Below, piece by piece: positions 31,621 through 43,057 of a DNA stretch of 60,000 nt. A model generated the notes under the pieces. That model was given only the letters and a program-made list of their open reading frames with translations, was not told the origin of the DNA and ran no database searches. Position 1 is the first letter of the stretch. Each line of letters begins with the position of its first letter. Position numbers and translations under genes: made by a program. Origin of the DNA: Tubulanus polymorphus (Eukaryota; Nemertea; Palaeonemertea; Tubulaniformes; Tubulanidae); the NCBI RefSeq assembly GCF_964204645.1, contig NC_134025.1:17330001-17390000 (forward strand), in the 5' to 3' direction.

Positions 31621-31844
31621 TGTTGTGAAATGTATGCCTATACGGCAGAATTATACGTGCATGTCAATTTCTCTTTGATACAGTCCGTTTATTATAATGC
31701 TTTATCGTTCTATTGTACACGTGTCACGTGGGGGTGCACGTACGAGTAGTTTTTGGTCAGTTTAATAAATTGTAACCGAGCGGACGTCTCGTCGTTTATA
31801 GTATGGATTTCCTGGGAAGAACTGAATTGTAGAATTCGACGACA
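31621..31844 (+). repeat. BEL/Pao 3' LTR
   Basis: This is the 224-bp counterpart of the 5' LTR, ending TCGACGACA before GGTCC. It is preceded by a short purine-rich tract (CCCCCGAGGA, 31611-31620), the likely polypurine tract region. Confidence 0.95.
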
Positions 31845-31856
31845 GGTCCCGAGAAT

Positions 31857-33619
31857 TCATTTAGAGGTTTTCCGAAAGGAAGAGCCCCTTTTTGGAGCCT
31901 TCCCCTTGCCCCAATACGAACCGGAACTGTTACGACTGGACGAGGCTTGACGCGATTGTTGAAGTTGTGCATTAGTTCTCCAACCGGCATCCGTAGCCGC
32001 CTGAGAAAGCGCTGAAGTTTGAGTTGGTCCTGTTTGCGTCCGTGCCGAACCTTGCGCCGCCGGCGTAGGACCAGAACACTTTTTCCACAGAGTTCGGACG
32101 GTGGACTTGGTCTGGACCTCCCGAATCTTCCTCAGCTCGGCGGAAACAGGAGCGCAGCAAACGGAGAAGAGACGTGAAGACGTCCCCAATGGAGCTCTCA
32201 GCAAAGAAATGGACACCATATCCGGTAGACGAGCTTTGGAACTGGAGTCCATAACTGACTGACTGGAGGCTAACACAAGATTAGCCTGACCCCGAACCGA
32301 CAACGGAATTAAATGTGAAATAGACCAAGCCAAAGATAGGATAATCCGGTCCATTCCCTCCAGTTTTAGGGCAACTGACTCTGGGTCGGAGCCCGCATGA
32401 ACTGCGGCGAGAGTCTCGCGAAGCTCAACCGTCAACACCTTAAGTGCCATATCCTGAAACGAACCAACCCTGGTAAGATTGTCCAGGATTGACGTCATGG
32501 CCACCAAACCAGACTTAGGCAAACGAATACCCGACTGTGCTGAAACAGTATCTGGGCTGATCAAAGTATAATCAGCATCCAGGCAGCTATGACTATGATC
32601 CACAGCACCTGGAGTTGCGTAATACGCCGAGCGAAATGCGCCTATAGGTGGATCGGTTGAACTAAAATATTTCCCAGATTTCATACCCCATTCTGGAGGG
32701 GGAAACGAAAACGTTCCAGGACGACATTCACCCCATAATTGCGTATCTAATCGAGCCCATTCTCTTGAAACCGCTGACGATTCCCGTAAAACGTTAAGAT
32801 CGGAGTCCGGAGGGCGATAAGCTTCCATTGACTCACCGACCAGAGGAGCTGCTGTGGGCTTTGCGTGAGTTGCCCCGTGTTTGACAAAAAACTCACTAAT
32901 CATTGCTCTATATGGCATGTCCCCCGCTGATACATTGCGAGCCAGGGAAGTCCCCATCGTATGGGGCAACCCAAAATTGCTTGCGACAGGAACGACCCCA
33001 GAAGGAATTGCTGCTTCTGGGACCGGATCCTCATTGAAATCAGACCCTACCCCAGCATCCAGGAATTCAGCGTCAGAATTCCGAACAACTGAGTGGGCTT
33101 GCAAACTTCTTACCAGACAATCAGGAATAGGCTTACCTGTTGTAGAGGTTGTAGCGACTTGCTGCAACGACGATAACAAGTTTAAGATATTCTCTTCAAA
33201 TACATGGAAATCCGAGTCAAGAATTTTTCCGTATCCCGACGATCATGCCGACTTCGGTGACTGTCCCTCGAACGGGATCGGGACCTACTAGAAGAATTGC
33301 CTTCATCGCTAAACGACGTCGACGAACGATGAGAAGACCAACGGCGAAACTTCCTGCAATAACGATCGTAATCCCTCTCCCGATCAAACCTTGATCTGCG
33401 AGAAGGAGATTGTTCATCACTAGTACTGAATTTGGGGTAATTTAGGCACCAAAATTTCTTCAAACCACTATTCAAACATTTCAATGTGACAGCCCGCAAG
33501 TACTCCTTTAATTTAGTAAACAAGCTTTGCTCCATCGATAAAACCAGTCTCCTTGTGGATATGTAAAACAATTGAGCGCCAAGTCTTGCAAAATTCTCAA
33601 AAAGCCTCTCAATGATCAC
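31857..33619 (-). pseudogene. DIRS Gag-like protein, one frameshift
   Basis: This is the first gene of the DIRS element. The N-terminal frame (33619-33182) has an Arg/Ser/Asp-rich SR-like low-complexity region. A frameshift in an A run near 33225 leads into the 440-codon frame ending at 31857. That frame has mixed helical segments, then a Gln/Ala/Thr-rich tail finishing in Lys-Gly-Lys-Ala-Pro-Lys-Arg-Gly-Ser-Ser, a basic nucleic-acid-binding end typical of DIRS Gag. There is no zinc knuckle, as expected for this class. The BEL insertion lies about 10 bp beyond the stop codon. Confidence 0.8.
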
Positions 33620-33739
33620 TCTTCACCCTGAAAGAATATGATTCTCCCATATTTACGAAACTGTCGATTATCCTTCAGCTATTAATACCGCCATCATATT
33701 ATCTACTGCTTTTCAATAATAAATAGTTTCTTGCATCGC

Positions 33740-33965
33740 ATTCAGTAGGTTTCAGATGAATGACCTCTAGTGACCTTGAACTTTGAACCTGTATAATATC
33801 ATTGTCCGGTGATTATTGGCTTTTCCTGAATCGCGATCACAAGCAGATGCAGACGGACTGACAGACATGGCAACGATAACTGGAATTACAAGAGGGCTTC
33901 TGCAAAATCCTAATAATAACGATAACCATAACAAGAGGCCCATGGGCCTTGAAACTTCGGTTATG
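33740..33965. repeat. Short interspersed repeat ending GAGGCCCATGGGCC
   Basis: It contains 'gtgaccttgaactttgaacctg', an ACGGACTGACAGACATGG segment, and ends in ACAAGAGGCCCATGGGCC, whose core GGCCCATGGGCC is a perfect palindrome. I recall the phrase as widespread in mollusc-type genomes. Non-coding. Confidence 0.5.
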
Positions 33966-35689
33966 ATGTGATGATATAACTAGGTGACATGACAATTATC
34001 GGAAAAAACTATTTTCTAATTAGAACCAAATGCTTCAAAACAGTAATTTTAATACGTATAGGACCGGAGTGACATTTAGCTATACGTAACGGAATTTCAC
34101 CAGCATGTGTTTTTCTTTCCTTGTAGAAGGGCAAACACACTCAGACTTTATTATTTCGACCGAGACAGGAAACAAATTAAGTCCCAAAATTCTTTTTTCA
34201 GGGCTAATAACCCGCTAGAACTGGTTAACTATTCCTTTAGGTTTATGTTTGATGCTCGATCTTATCATTCCAACTTGACATCACTGAAAGCCCCTTAAAG
34301 ATAACAGCAACAGGAAAAACTCCTCAGAAAAGTTGAATAGTTGAATAATTTATTGAAACTTAATTGGAAATTTGAATTATACGAAGTTCAAATTTTTTGA
34401 ATTGCGCGATCCGAAGATAATTCCGCAATATACACATAGCATCCGGTCTCTAACAACTGCACAGGCAGCCGATACAGGGGACATAATAAAGAAACAAAGA
34501 AATGTTTATGCTGGTGGAATAACATTTTCAAGGTAGTTCTCAGCAATCCAGTTTTGCAGTAGTACATGTGAGCAGAAAGCACATTCACTGTCTACTGCAG
34601 ACACTCAAAATCTTGCTGACAAACTTAAATTAAAACCATGCCAAATAATTTCATGCATAATCATAACACAAATAGGTTACAATGTGTTTTATACACCGTT
34701 GGAGCTTGTCACATTAGGAAATCTAAGGTAAGCATATAAGGATATGTAAAACCCACGATCATGACCTTTTAGCATCATGAGAAACGTTCATTTATTTTGG
34801 AGAAATCCCTTCCTGTTGCAAGCAAAAACTCTAAGTCAAGATGTTGGCCTAAGAATTCATAGTTTTTCATGTGGTGCCTAGTGTAAAAGCCAACTTCAGT
34901 TTTTCAGTATCATATCTCAGAGAAGATTTTTAAACGACAAAGAAAATCAGGTGAAAATCGTCTATAAGTTAGTCCATTATGTTATTTCCTTGATTGATGG
35001 CACATGCTATCACATCTAATGCGAGTGATTAAACAATACTTAACGAGATTTGAGTTTAATGGAAAATATTAATAATAGCATGATAAAACATCAATAAATG
35101 TAGAAATCAATATAATTTTTTGTAAATCAATCTCAGACATCAACCAGACTTTCACAAACTGCCGCGTGCCTACTGTAGTTTAAACACATGGCGTGGTATG
35201 TTTGTCAGTACACTAGTATATGAACACACTATACACAGCACACAAGGAAGGCCTGCGTGAGTCAGCGAAGCCACGTGTAAGAAAACCAAAAAGCTTATGA
35301 CAAATCATTCTAATGAATAAACTATGAGATGACAATTAGCATTCAATGTCTTAATTAGTAAGTTACTCTACGGCAGTCCCTACTTCATTAAATTAACTTC
35401 CAGGCCTTTGACTGGACTGACAGCGGGCATGACTGTTTGGATATGCTACCCTTTTGTATTTTGAAGTCACTATTCTATCAACATTGGCCCTACACTTCCA
35501 CACTGACAAAGTTCGTTTGCTAAATACATCTACCTGTTTCACGTACATCCAAATGGCAACCATCTTCCTTGTTAGGATATCACCGTAGAAGCTAGCTTGA
35601 ACCGAAGAGCGCAAAAATAGACCCATGCTTGTTGATTCTTTTTTTGAGTTACATGGCTATTGAACAAATTCAAAATCTGCATACATTCA

Positions 35690-35884
<195 letters not shown>

Positions 35885-36354
35885 TCATTAAGACAAAGTC
35901 AGGCATGAAATTTCCTAATCAAATTGACAGCTCAGCTACTGGCCATGGATCAACAAGTTAGGAACTTGGAAAAGGTCAAATGCTGAAAAGTAAAACATAT
36001 TTTGCTCAAGCCATTTTTTAATTTTGATATTCATAAATAATAAGTAGGCTACTTCAGAACCAAGCGCTCATACACAGCAAGCGCACATTTTTCTGTGGAG
36101 GTTCCTGAAATCATCATAGTATAACACTATCTATACTGCACTACCATGTTGCCTGTCTAAAGGCATGTGTATCTTCTTAACCGTACGGCGCCACTATCCG
36201 CGTTCACTCCACCTTGCCTTCTAGATTGCACTATTGATTTTTTTAATGTTGATGTTAGAACAACGATCGCGCTTATGATAGCGGCACCAAGTGAGCTCAC
36301 CCTACCCCCATTTATTTTTACATCAAATTTACATCGCTCTCGGCGACTACAAAA

Positions 36355-36530
36355 TCGCGAGCAAAACAGCTGATTTCCTCTGATCCGCAGAACTCTGGGA
36401 TCCCTGATAAAAGTAAATGGACCCAAAATTTGGAATCATCTATCACTTCATTTAAAAACCCTGCCATCCATCAAAATCTTTAAAACACATTTAAAGGACA
36501 AATTGCTTTCTTCCTATTGATTAGATATAC
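36355..36530 (+). pseudogene. LINE reverse transcriptase C-terminal tail
   Basis: A frame at about 36375-36518 encodes Val-Asn-Gly-Pro-Lys-Ile-Trp-Asn-His-Leu and Ile-Lys-Ile-Phe-Lys-Thr-His-Leu-Lys, then stops. This 'GP.lWN.Lp..l....s...FK..lk..ll' ending is the usual C-terminus of Jockey-superclade LINEs. About 200 bp of probable 3' UTR follows to 36760. The rest of the element is absent. Confidence 0.7.
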
Positions 36531-36759
36531 ACAGATTTTTTGGTGACCCGCTTATAGTTTTCTATGAATTTTGCAGTGACTTTTCATTTTTGTATGTGTG
36601 CGAGAGTGCATGGAAGTGTGAATAACCCTTTTTAATGCCTCTTTTTCTAATGTAAAAGTTCACTTTTGGGTTGGTACATCCTACAAGCTATGCTATTTTA
36701 TATCTTCCCGTCTGATAAATAATGCCAATCTATACTTAATTAGTGTTAAAATATCATAA

Positions 36760-38200
36760 TTTATAAATTGTTTATTATCTGTTATAAATTGCTATAATTT
36801 TCTGCACAATGAGCGAATAATAAATAATTTAGCGCAGAATATAGGGCCCGCCAAACGAGCCGAAAAATGCGCAAAGGGAGCTTTGGCAAGCAGTATGCAT
36901 TATACAACCATATTTACTGCATATCTGCACCATTTACTCGCAACTTATTTCCCTTGTCAAATCTATTTGAATATAAAGATATTTGTCTGTTCTTATTACA
37001 TCTACATCGGGATTGAAAGTCTTGCAAGGGGAAAATTATGATTTTGATAATTTGAGTAATCCCATATCATACAGAAAGTGATATTCACGCCATAAATCAA
37101 TGTTTGTCTAATCTGATATCATTATACTAACAAATATCATCTGTTTTTGAGTAATGAAGCATGCGCATTGACAATGAATGCAGCGCAAAATGCGCTGAGT
37201 TGCCCGCACACAAGACCGCACCTTGTGCTGGGCCGAAATGTATCAAACATGTCAAATATTTGGCAGACAACAAAAAGTGCTCCAAAAATCGCACGCACAC
37301 GAGCCAAAACCTGCGCTGGCGCACTTTGCGTACGCAACATTCGCCTCATGTGCAGGGACCTTAAAACTCGTTCGAGCCTCAAACCAGCTACATTGTTTTA
37401 GGCATTGCCCACAGATCACTGGTACCTTATTTCATCTTGATTTCGCCAATAAGTGTAGGAGTTAAATCGCTAGTTGATGACGCTAAGTTGATGGACAAAT
37501 GACAATGGGTATACCCATAACCTATCAGCTTTACTGAGCTTCACAGTGGAGATAAAGGCCGAGGAGTAGGGAGGCTAGTTAACCAAGTGGCAATCACTTG
37601 AGATCGATCATTCTACTGACTACAGTATTTTGTTTATAATGTTCATATTAAGTTCAGTTACACAAATTAGCTGCATGTCACCCACAGTAAAATTTGACAA
37701 TTTCATTTATGTGTTCATATCAAGTTCATGAGAACTTAAGTGACTTTCAAGTGATCAAGTGATCTAAATGGTTCTAGTCATAATTGGAATGAAAATCAAA
37801 AGCTAGAAATCATTTTTGTAGAAATAGGACCAACCTTAAAGAATTTGGAGAAATCTTACTTTTTGAAGACCATTCATTTTCAGTTGATTTCGATGAAATT
37901 TGGACAAAACATACATGATAGATAGGGTGTGTATATTCAGTATATGTTTTGATAGCTTCGTGGAAGAGGGTGCATAGTAAAAGGGTTGATGCATGTCTGA
38001 CAAAAAGTAGGATCGGCATGTCTGACAAAAAGTAGGATCGGTTAACTGACAGAGGAAATAGGGAAATTCCAGTTTCAACCGTTAGAGCTATTCACTGCAC
38101 AATGGCTTCATGGGTACGGCCATCTTAACTCGGCCTTTAATGAATGGCATTAGTTTCATGGTCTAAACAATGTGCAGCTTTGCTTAGTCTAAGTCAGGTT
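36760..38200. other. No gene recognised; one 25-bp tandem duplication
   Basis: The only structure noted is an exact two-copy tandem duplication of 25 bp at 37991-38040 (unit starts GCATGTCTGAC). Overlapping open frames near 37130-37460 reflect locally higher GC rather than a gene. Confidence 0.5.
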
Positions 38201-38216
38201 TATCTAATCAACTCAC

Positions 38217-38276
38217 CCATATTGCAAGGTTGACCTTCTTTCCATGTATGTTAAGCTTTTTGTTCAGGAAAGATGC
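38217..38276 (-). CDS. Rab21: Rab21, exon before switch II
   Basis: This 60-bp, 20-codon exon in phase 0 lies between a TTTTCAG acceptor and a GTGAGT donor. It encodes Ala-Ser-Phe-Leu-Asn-Lys-Lys-Leu-Asn-Ile ... Asn-Leu-Ala-Ile-Trp, which immediately precedes Asp-Thr-Ala-Gly in Rab21. The exon carrying the start codon, P-loop (G1) and switch I should lie at higher coordinates; it was not recognised before 60000, so this gene is partial here. Confidence 0.95.
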
Positions 38277-38329
38277 CTGAAAAATTTCAAAAACAAAATG
38301 AACTTAATACATTTCCAATGGTTTTGCAC

Positions 38330-39780
38330 GTTTTAATGGTTCCGGATGCAAGAATGAGTTTTCAAAATTTAGGTCCCCTAATGGTTAGAATAGGAATTAA
38401 TTATGTGAGGGGTTCGTTGTAATTCATATCCAGGTACATGTGTATCCAGGGATCATTGTCTCAAGCTCAGGTGAAATTCAAGCCATTTCAAGCTAGATTT
38501 ATACCATTTTCAAGCTATTTTTTCAGGCACGTTGGAAACAATTTTCAATAGTCGCAGCCAATTTGCCTATTTTTAACAGGTTTATATAAAAATGTTAAAA
38601 AAGAGGTAAAATTTCGATTCATTTTTTAGTGGAATCTGGAGTTGATACGATTGTGTTAGAGATGAAACGCATTTATCACAATGATTTCCAGCATTTCCTA
38701 AATAAAATATTCATATCAATCAAGATTTGGATATTAGGCCATCCAAATAAATTGTCTGTTTTGCCGTTACACCTACTCAAATTTTTGGGATAAGTCGGTA
38801 GGTAGGTAGAATCATTTTTTTTGCAAAATTTTGGGGCAAAAAAAAAACAACAAATTTATCACCTCTTTTAGTGGAAACAATACCCCAAATCTGCGTTGTG
38901 GAAGGGAAATTTGTATTTCAAGAATAATTTAAGATTTTAAGAATAAATTTTAAAATTCTAACTTATTCCTGAGCGTCATCTATGCGTTCAAAATGCAACA
39001 GTAGATTGAATATATGCGCGCTATAACATTACCAGCTTTAATATAGTCAATAATAATGAATGGCAGCTCATTGGAACACTGCCAGTTCCCTGGAAAACTT
39101 CAACTATGCCATAGTCGAGCCACGTTTTCACACGATGCACACTTGACTTCAAACATACGTAGCTCATACATCGGTAGTGGGTCGGCCATTTTTATCAAAA
39201 CTAAAATTCATTTCAATGATTCCAAGAAAAAAGTTTCCACTCGGTACCTTTGAAGTCGGGTCGTTCAGGTGACGGCAAACAGACCATCATTTTTGGATGG
39301 CCTAATACGAAATGTGTAATGTTCAATGACTTTGACGAGGCCGCTGTGCATTAACATGGCTCTCACACCTGGTGTAGGATTTCAATGCCATTTTACATCA
39401 ATGCTCGATAACATGCATGACTGAAATTTCCCCATATTTTCATGTCTCCAAACAAATTCGCAAGGAAGGAAATTTGTGATAATCTAGCATTTCAAGCCAT
39501 TTTTTCATTTCAAGTCAAAAATAATTATTTCAAGCATTCGATCTATTTTCAAGCCGTTTTCAAGTGCTTGAATAGCATTTCTCAAATTCAAGCCATTTCA
39601 AGCCTTTCAAGCACCACGACGAGCCCTGGTTATTCAATTTCATAGAAATCCCATTATTGGCTTAGTAGATATCAATGATAATGCATCTCCAGTGATTTGT
39701 AGGTGTCGCTCCTGGAGAACCATATAAGATAACTAGTCAAATCATATATCATTACGAGCGTCTCGTCAATGGTACCACTC
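38330..39780. repeat. Repeat family C, copy 1, interrupted by family B
   Basis: Flanks 38380-38446 and 39629-39730 together resemble the continuous sequence at 41630-41790 ('ccaggtacatgtgtat', 'agaaatccc', 'cctggagaaccatat'). This makes 41630-41790 the empty site for the family B insertion. Non-coding. Confidence 0.7.
38447..39628. mobile_element. Family B hAT-like non-autonomous element, full-length copy (1,182 bp)
   Basis: The termini are CAGGGATCATTG and (inverted) CAGGGCTCGTCG, with multiple TTCAAGCC/CAAGC subterminal motifs at both ends. The flanks GTGTATC (38440-38446) and GTTATTC (39629-39635) look like a diverged 7-8-bp target duplication, consistent with hAT. It has about 95 bp (38898-38992) bounded by GCGTT direct repeats that is absent from the other copy. 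No transposase frame. Confidence 0.75.
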
Positions 39781-39784
39781 TTTC

Positions 39785-40550
39785 GCCAACAGTTAAGGAG
39801 CTAGGAGCAGAAAGGGGCACTATGGCCAGCCTGTCAGCTTTTCATAAAATGGCAAATGATTCATTCTGTGGATTATATTTGTCAAACTCACAGCTCAGAG
39901 TCGATACCTTTAATTTACACAATACAATTGTGTTTTCATAAGTAGCACAGGCAGTAACTGGAGCTGGCAGGAACAAATACCACAGATAAATCTTTTCCCT
40001 TGGTCTTGTAGATTTGAATGTGGAATAGAATTGAATTTTCTGAAATTTGTTCAATAAAACAAAATTATTGAATTGGATTTGATGTTCTATTTGTTCAATA
40101 AAGTAAAGTTGAATTGGATTTTATATTCTTTTGCAGAATAAAATTTGACTGAATTTGCAGGTTGAGCACATGGCTAATTAGCATATCAAGGACATCCATC
40201 CGATTTGAGAAAAAAGCTACTTTTCCAGGACTTTACATAATTGTCAATGATATTTTCTGTAGTGCAAATAAAAATATTCCTCTCAAAAACCAAATCAACT
40301 TAAGATTTCACAGATATCGATCTTGAAATACAATTTTAGATCTTGAAATAAAACCCGGAAGTAAAACGTTAGACGATACTGCGGGTTCACGTAAGCACAT
40401 GCTGATCTCTGCGGCTAAGCCAATCATAGAGGAGTCTTTGCTCACTGACTGGCTTTTTAGAAGATATTTTTGTGTTCAGATTTTCATGAAAAAGCTCATA
40501 TAAATTTATAAGGCTCATTTCAAAATTCAGCTTCATAGGGTTTGGTGAAT
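39785..40550. other. No gene recognised
   Basis: Contains a duplicated phrase 'tgttcaataaa...ttgaattggatt' (about 40047-40110). No coding evidence. Confidence 0.5.
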
Positions 40551-41343
40551 TTGATTGATTGATATTTTATTTACATAGAACATATACAATAATACAGAGA
40601 AAAGAATCATTAAATACTAATTGAAAATATCAATTTAATACATTAAGTAGGAGATAAATGGTTCTATGAAGGACATGACCCAAAGCCTCAAGGCCGTATC
40701 ACAAAAGCGAGGGCCAACCCTTGAAAAGGATAATGATGATGATAAGATATGGATGGATGGATGGATGTATGGATGGAATGATAAGGAAATTAGAGAATAA
40801 TCGGATGAACTAGATATACATGTATAGAGTTAAGCTGGTTGTAGGGCGATTGTTTTAATATTTTGTCAGTAAGTGATGTTTAAAACCACGAGTGAAAGGG
40901 CTGGTAGTTCTTGAATTCCTGATTTTAGTATCTGAATTTTGCCAAATGGTTGTTTCAAAATGAGCTGTTGAAAATTGTACTTTTATGATGCCTCGTTTTG
41001 GGGAAATTGTGAGATCTTGTGTTATACCTGTGATTTGAGGAGTTAGTTGTAAAAAAATGTATAATGGGTTCAGGCAGGAGCTGTTTTGAGAAGCTGTAAC
41101 CAAGTTTTGCTAGTTCAATTTGGATAATATCATCAAATTTTGGAATTTCATATTTTTCTAAAATAGGTGTAGTGGGAGAATTGTAAGAAGCATTATCGAT
41201 GTAACGTATGGCGTTTTTCTGTAATTTGAAAATTGATGTTTCTTTGAAAGTAATGGGTCCCATTATGTAAATCATAGGTCAAATAGGGATGAATGAAACT
41301 AAGATATAGTAGCTTCTTACTACATGAAGGCAGAAACTTTTTG
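40551..41343 (-). pseudogene. 5'-truncated copy of the Jockey-like LINE
   Basis: The minus strand matches 14050-14840: the C-terminal coding part (about 41343-40860, with Phe-Lys-Leu-Gln-Lys-Asn-Ala and Tyr-Ile-Asp-Asn-Ala-Ser-Tyr-Asn segments), then the 3' UTR, ending in ATCAATCAATCA. Frame changes and a deletion near 41275 break the coding. The 5' truncation is typical of LINE retrotransposition. Confidence 0.9.
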
Positions 41344-41344
41344 G

Positions 41345-42344
41345 ATGGATATTGCTCTAATGAATAATTTGTATGAATATATGCTCAGTTGCACAATCAA
41401 AGAGCCTTTACTCTGGAAACCATGTCATTTAAATTTGCTCCATTTATATAGTAATAGGCTCAGCCTCCGGATGGCCTAAAAATCGGTGCCTTCACAGTCC
41501 CCTGGCAGCAGTTGTATGAACTAATCATGCAGGTTGGCAAAGGGCAGTTTTGTGATTTTGCTTTTACAATGCACTGAATTACATGCGAAAAACGGATGCT
41601 GGAGTGATTTCTCAAAAACACCCACTAGTGGGTAAAATGGGAACTAATTATGTATTGTTGTATTTCATAGCCAGGTACATGTGTATCAATTTTTAGAAAT
41701 CCCTTAATATGCCTAGTCGATATTGATGAATATGTGTTTTCCAGCGTTTACTACATGGCGTTCCTGGAGAACCATATGTTCTGGTACGTGCTGCCATATA
41801 AGTAGAAATAATGAATTAGTTTTTTTTAAATCTATTCTTAAATTTTCCACAGGGAAGTGAGTCTGTAGTTATAGAGATACTGTAGGATGAATTAGGTTGA
41901 ATTTTTGCCACGTATGACAAGATGGTAGCTTGATGAGCCTGTGTTTTATGAAGGCTCTGTAAAGTTGTAGAATCTTTATTGGGAATTGTTTCCTACTTTT
42001 AAAAATGTGCTGTACTACCAGTTGGTGACCGAAAGAAGTTCAAGTCCAGTATAGCGAGGAATTGTTCCCGCCCAAAGATACATTTTTAGAAAAGGAGTAA
42101 TTTGGCTGCGCACTCAGTTTTCAACAAACATACTGACAAACCGACTTACCGACAAACCGTACTCTTATCCCTCGATCCAGCCACGGGTAATCCACGGAAA
42201 AACCCTGTCCCTCGATCCTAGTATGTCAGTATGTCGGTATGTCAGTATGTCGGTTTGTCCGCACGTCCCTATAGTGTAACATCGTAAGATTCAATCAGTC
42301 CAATATTGGCGGATTAATTTCAAATACCGGTTCGATGTTATAAG
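41345..42344. other. Family C repeat (empty site) and a GTCAGTATGTCGG-type inverted region
   Basis: 41590-41800 is the uninterrupted family C copy. At 42126-42158 and 42222-42260, short repeats of ACATACTGACAAACCGAC and its inverse (GTCGGTTTGTC, GTCAGTATGTCGG) face each other around CCCTCGATCC duplicates (42175, 42211). The rest shows nothing recognisable. Confidence 0.5.
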
Positions 42345-43051
42345 CAGGGATGAGAACGCCGACCTGCAAAATCCGCGGATTATTTTTCTTGAGTGACATA
42401 CGCGAACCAGCTGACGGCGTAGCCGGCAGCACTAGCGAGCGCTGTAGGCGCGAAGCTATTTGAGGGGGTTTGGGGGCCCTCCCCCAAGAAAATTTTAGAA
42501 ATTAAATACGTTTTCCGAGCACTTAGAGCGATCTTGAACCCATGAACGACTATTATATTTTGGAAGGTAATGGCTAGTTCCAATGTGGTACATCCTCATT
42601 TGATGACATTCAGCATCTCATGCATTACGGGTCGAGCCCTGAATTATTGCAGTAAAAATGCGCCGATGAATGCTCACTAAAAATCATCACCAAGTAGTGT
42701 ATAATATCCGAAGGCGTTCGCCACACACACGCAGCAACAACTGTTGCCGTGCGTGCGTGTCTGCAACCGATCGATAAAATACATACACACTCATCGCAGT
42801 ACAAATGTACATACAAAATCACTGTGTTGCAATGAATATGCATTGAAATACGATACTTTTACGTGACGATGAGTAAAACAGGCACTGAACGCTTTTACGG
42901 TTCACCTGATTACCGATCGCGCCGGACCAATTGAGTGAGATCATCACCCCCCCCATACTTTTACATCATTTTTGGACTATTTGGAAAATTGATATTTTTC
43001 AATACTGAAATCCGCGGGAAACCGCGGATCCGCGGGGAATTCTCATCCCTG
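42345..43051. mobile_element. Family D inverted-repeat transposon, copy 2 (707 bp, 6-bp duplication)
   Basis: The termini are CAGGGATGAGAA and TTCTCATCCCTG. It is flanked by TATAAG at 42339-42344 and 43052-43057. It is similar along its whole length to 19791-20494. Together the two copies establish exact ends and a 6-bp duplication. There is no coding capacity, so mobilisation in trans is inferred. Confidence 0.88.
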
Positions 43052-43057
43052 TATAAG

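Larger units (their letters stand above)
26016..31844 (+). mobile_element. BEL/Pao LTR retrotransposon, complete but mutated (5.8 kb)
   Basis: It is bounded by two LTRs (TG...CA) and by GGTCC at 26011-26015 and 31845-31849. Coding order is Gag, protease, RT, RNase H, integrase, all on the plus strand, opposite to the surrounding DIRS and Rab21. The LTRs differ by about seven substitutions and a short indel, indicating an insertion that is not very recent. Frameshifts (about 27330, 28150), stops (29945, 30170) and a damaged integrase show that it is non-autonomous now. Confidence 0.95.
23065..33640 (-). mobile_element. DIRS-type tyrosine-recombinase retrotransposon, split by BEL/Pao insertion
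   Basis: The minus-strand order is Gag (33619-31857), reverse transcriptase and RNase H (about 25990-24690), then a tyrosine recombinase (about 24600-23419), the diagnostic combination for DIRS elements. A complete BEL/Pao element lies between Gag and RT with a GGTCC target duplication. Outer ends are approximate: the left may be the palindrome at 23065-23195, and no matching inverted terminus was found near 33640. Single-base frameshifts at about 33225, 25700 and 24250 disable it. Confidence 0.9.

Noticed and set aside
32881-33291. 136-codon plus-strand frame
   Set aside because: Antisense shadow of the DIRS Gag gene.
37127-37465. Cluster of overlapping frames on both strands
   Set aside because: Explained by locally higher GC and few stop codons; none has a motif.
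40090-40140. Duplicated TGTTCAATAAA phrase as a minisatellite
   Set aside because: Only two imperfect copies in AT-rich sequence.
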